Assembly (NCBI RefSeq): GCF_017305435.1
Contig: NZ_JAFKIP010000003.1
Coordinates: 124,001 to 188,000, forward strand
From: Microbacterium sp.
GTDB taxonomy: Bacteria > Actinomycetota > Actinomycetes > Actinomycetales > Microbacteriaceae
Length of the DNA: 64,000 nucleotides
Reading direction: 5' to 3'
The first letter of the stretch is position 1, and the number at the start of each line of letters is the position of its first letter. Under the pieces are notes generated by a model. That model ran no database searches. It was not told the DNA's origin and worked only from the letters and a program-made list of their open reading frames with translations. Positions 61,767 through 64,000 of this stretch are shown piece after piece. Made by a program: the position numbers and the translations under genes.

Positions 61767-64000
61767 TCAGCGGTCGAGTCCCGTGCCGGCCGCGCGCCCG
61801 TCTGCGACGGCCGCCTTCGCCAGCGCCAGCAACGCCGGGCCCGCCTCGTCGACGTCGACCGCGATCCGCGTGACGCCCGATTTCCGCAGGCGCGCGAGCA
61901 TCGATTCCGAGACAGGCCCGCTGACACGCCAGCCGATGCGATGACCGGGGCCTTCCGCGGCCGCGTCCGCCACCGACTGCAGCAGCGGTTCGACGCTGGG
62001 GTCGATCTCGTGCCGCGGATCGGAGCTGAGCAGCCCCGACGCCACGTAGCGTTCGAGGGGCTGCGCGGTCAGCAGGACGCGCGGCGGCAGCCCGAGCATC
62101 GCGGCCTGCAGGAGACGTAACTCCACCCAGATCGGGTCCAGACGCTCTGAGAGGGATGCCGCGGCGAGGGCGCCACGCGGGCTCGCGATGTACGCACCGG
62201 GCACGACGGCGGGCGCGAACGGCTCGGCGAGTGCGACGATCGCGTCGGCTTCACCGGCATCCGACACGTTCCGCACCGACAGGTGGACGCGTGGTCCTCC
62301 CTCGCCCTCTATGTGTCCGCGAGCCGCGGCGAGACCGCGCAGCTGCGAGGTGAGCAGCGCGGGAACCCCGACCGGCAGCGCCAGCTCCGGGCGCACATCG
62401 GTGAGCGCCACGGACTGCAGCAGCTCGCTCGTCTCGTCGACGAGGAAGTCGATGGCGCGCACGCCGAACTCCAGGTCGCCGGCGGCGGCGAACAGCGGCG
62501 CGAACGCCGTCTCGATCACCGCCGACAGCCGCGCAAGCCCCGCCTCACCCGGTTCGGGCGCGCCGATCTCGCGCAGGATGTCGGTGAGCTCGGGGCTCGT
62601 CGCGAGCGCATCCGCCGCCGCGACGACCACGCCGACGGCGCCGAGGTGGCGGGCGCGGGCGATCTCCTCCGCGGTTGCGGCGCGCGCGAGGAGGTCGACG
62701 CCTGCGATCGCGCGGCAGTACGCCATCACGGCGTCGAGGTCGGCGTTGCCCGTGAGCGCATCGACGACGGGGATCCGCCCGGCGTAGACCTCGCCGGTGC
62801 CGCCGTCGACAGAGACCCAGTCTCCTTCGCGGAGGGAACGGTCCCCGACGCGCAGCACGTCTCCGTCGATCGACAGCGGGGCGCAACCGACGACGCACGT
62901 CTTGCCGAGGGCGCGCGCGACGACCGCCGCGTGCGATGTCGCGCCCCCGGTCGCGGTCACGACGCCAGCGGCGGCGATCATGCCGTGCAGATCTGTCGGG
63001 CTCGTCACCTCGCGGACCAGGATGACCGACTCGCCGGAACGCGCAAGCTCGCCCGCACGGTCAGGATCCAGGGCGACGATGCCGCTGACGTTCCCGGGGG
63101 ATGCGCCGATGCCCTCGGCCAGCAGGTCACCCGACGCGCGAGCCGCACCGACGGCCTTCTCGTCGAAGGCGGGGCGCACGACGCCGCGGATGTGGTCGAG
63201 GGTGACGGTCTCGAGGATCGATGCCGCCGTATCCCCGTTGTCGCGCAGGAAGTCCGCGGCGATGCGGACAGCCGCGGGCGCCGTGCGCTTTGCCGAACGC
63301 ACCTGAAGGAAGTACAGGACTCCCGACTCCACGGTGAACTCGATGTCGAGGACATCTCTATGCGCGTCTTCGAGCGCGGCGACGGTGCTGCGGAGCTCGT
63401 CGAACAGCTCCGGCTGATGCGCGGCGAGGGAGGCGACCGGTTCAGGGGTGCGGATGCCGGCGACGACGTCTTCACCCTGACTCGCCGCGAGGTATTCGCC
63501 GTAGAGGCCGGGCTCGCCCGTAACCGGGTTCCGAGAGAACACCACACCCGATCCGGAATTCTCGTCGCGGTTGCCGAAGACCATCGTCTGGACGACGACG
63601 GCCGTCCCCATCGCGTGGTCGATGCCGTGGAGCTCGCGATACGTGATCGCACGCCGTGTGTTCCACGACCGGAACACTGCGGCGATCGCGCCGAGGAGTT
63701 GCTCGTGCGGGTCATCGGGAACGGTGTCCTCGCCCGCCGCCTCCAGCTCATCCTGCAGGCGGCGCCAGACGGCGTCGTAGACGGCGCCGGCTTCGGCATC
63801 CTCGCCGAGCTCGTCAAGGACGGCATCCACGGGAGATGCAGGCGGCTCCATCGCATCGAGCACGATCTCGGCGTACATCGCATGGAATCGCGCGAGGATG
63901 TCGGCCATGAACCGCGCGCTGCCCGAGCGGCGCGCGACAGCGATCGCGGCGTTCCGGTCGAGGCCGAGGTTCAGGACCGTGTCCATCATCCCCGGCATGG
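61767..64000 (-). CDS. Pyruvate,phosphate-dikinase-like protein with degenerate C-terminal domain (5' end outside window)
   Basis: The gene enters from the right edge; the visible 744 residues start at the MPGMMDTVLNLGL block, which lies about 100 residues into PPDK. The ATP-grasp part (VVVQTMVFGN, GSGVVFSRNP, GVLYFLQVRSAKRT) and phosphohistidine domain (TATGGATSHAAVVARALG with the catalytic His) are intact. The pyruvate/PEP domain is not: RTEHMF is AAADALA-like, the metal-binding IEVPR is YIASPR, FGTNDLTQ is absent, and the acid Cys of CGEHGGDP is missing (GWRVSGP). It can probably still phosphorylate its His but not use PEP/pyruvate normally. Convergent with the PucR gene. Confidence 0.85.
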   Translation of the reverse strand, partial: MPGMMDTVLNLGLDRNAAIAVARRSGSARFMADILARFHAMYAEIVLDAMEPPASPVDAVLDELGEDAEAGAVYDAVWRRLQDELEAAGEDTVPDDPHEQLLGAIAAVFRSWNTRRAITYRELHGIDHAMGTAVVVQTMVFGNRDENSGSGVVFSRNPVTGEPGLYGEYLAASQGEDVVAGIRTPEPVASLAAHQPELFDELRSTVAALEDAHRDVLDIEFTVESGVLYFLQVRSAKRTAPAAVRIAADFLRDNGDTAASILETVTLDHIRGVVRPAFDEKAVGAARASGDLLAEGIGASPGNVSGIVALDPDRAGELARSGESVILVREVTSPTDLHGMIAAAGVVTATGGATSHAAVVARALGKTCVVGCAPLSIDGDVLRVGDRSLREGDWVSVDGGTGEVYAGRIPVVDALTGNADLDAVMAYCRAIAGVDLLARAATAEEIARARHLGAVGVVVAAADALATSPELTDILREIGAPEPGEAGLARLSAVIETAFAPLFAAAGDLEFGVRAIDFLVDETSELLQSVALTDVRPELALPVGVPALLTSQLRGLAAARGHIEGEGGPRVHLSVRNVSDAGEADAIVALAEPFAPAVVPGAYIASPRGALAAASLSERLDPIWVELRLLQAAMLGLPPRVLLTAQPLERYVASGLLSSDPRHEIDPSVEPLLQSVADAAAEGPGHRIGWRVSGPVSESMLARLRKSGVTRIAVDVDEAGPALLALAKAAVADGRAAGTGLDR

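Overview
The window is very GC-rich DNA with GTG/ATG starts, four-base ATGA/GTGA gene overlaps, actinobacterial lipoprotein and transporter types, and an extreme preference for the heptamer GGATGCC/GGCATCC. It looks like chromosome of an actinobacterium of the family Microbacteriaceae, most likely Microbacterium or a close relative. This placement is an inference from gene style and composition; no rRNA or tRNA is present to prove it. I see no CRISPR array, prophage or insertion sequence.

Layout. (1) 1-13.8 kb, beta-galactoside and glucoside use: the end of a sugar ABC transporter, a GH35 beta-galactosidase, the Leloir genes galE, galT and galK around a divergent LacI repressor with two operators, then a GH3 beta-glucosidase with a glycoside-type MFS transporter under a divergent TetR. 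(2) 13.8-25 kb, mixed accessory functions: carboxylesterase, orphan DNA methyltransferase, a domain-permuted lipoate ligase, a regulator with two LuxR-type HTH domains, a lipase-like hydrolase, a DHA2 efflux pump, a DUF222/HNH protein and a MarR-MFS pair. (3) 25.1-30.5 kb: a ferredoxin/ferredoxin reductase/P450 operon, its AraC regulator, and an aldo/keto reductase-creatininase pair, closed by a strong bidirectional terminator. (4) 30.6-42.7 kb, a complete L-rhamnose system: importer rhaTPQS (minus strand), two paralogous LacI regulators arranged tail to tail, and mutarotase, isomerase, fused aldolase-dehydrogenase and kinase (plus strand). (5) 42.7-50.7 kb: small unknown proteins, two convergent MarR paralogs, and a biotin cluster in which BioY is coupled to a biotin-dependent acyl-CoA carboxylase, a MaoC hydratase and a CitE-like lyase. 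(6) 50.7-53.4 kb: phosphatase, HAD hydrolase and a CrtC/AttH-like protein. (7) 53.7-61.7 kb, a bacterial microcompartment (BMC) locus: vertex protein, hexameric shell protein, acylating aldehyde dehydrogenase, EutJ-like ATPase, tandem-BMC shell protein, a malate-dehydrogenase-like enzyme with a long N-terminal extension, a zinc alcohol dehydrogenase and a GAF-PucR regulator. (8) 61.8 kb to the edge: a pyruvate-phosphate-dikinase-like protein whose C-terminal catalytic residues are gone.

The most interesting part is the BMC locus. It has a shell, an alcohol dehydrogenase and a CoA-acylating aldehyde dehydrogenase but none of the usual signature enzymes (diol dehydratase, ethanolamine ammonia lyase, glycyl radical enzyme, aldolase) and no phosphotransacylase. 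A malate-dehydrogenase-type enzyme appears to be built in, and its N-terminus carries a short motif resembling one near the N-termini of EutQ and EutT. I read it as a candidate metabolosome that oxidises an alcohol through an aldehyde to acyl-CoA and may recycle NADH with oxaloacetate.
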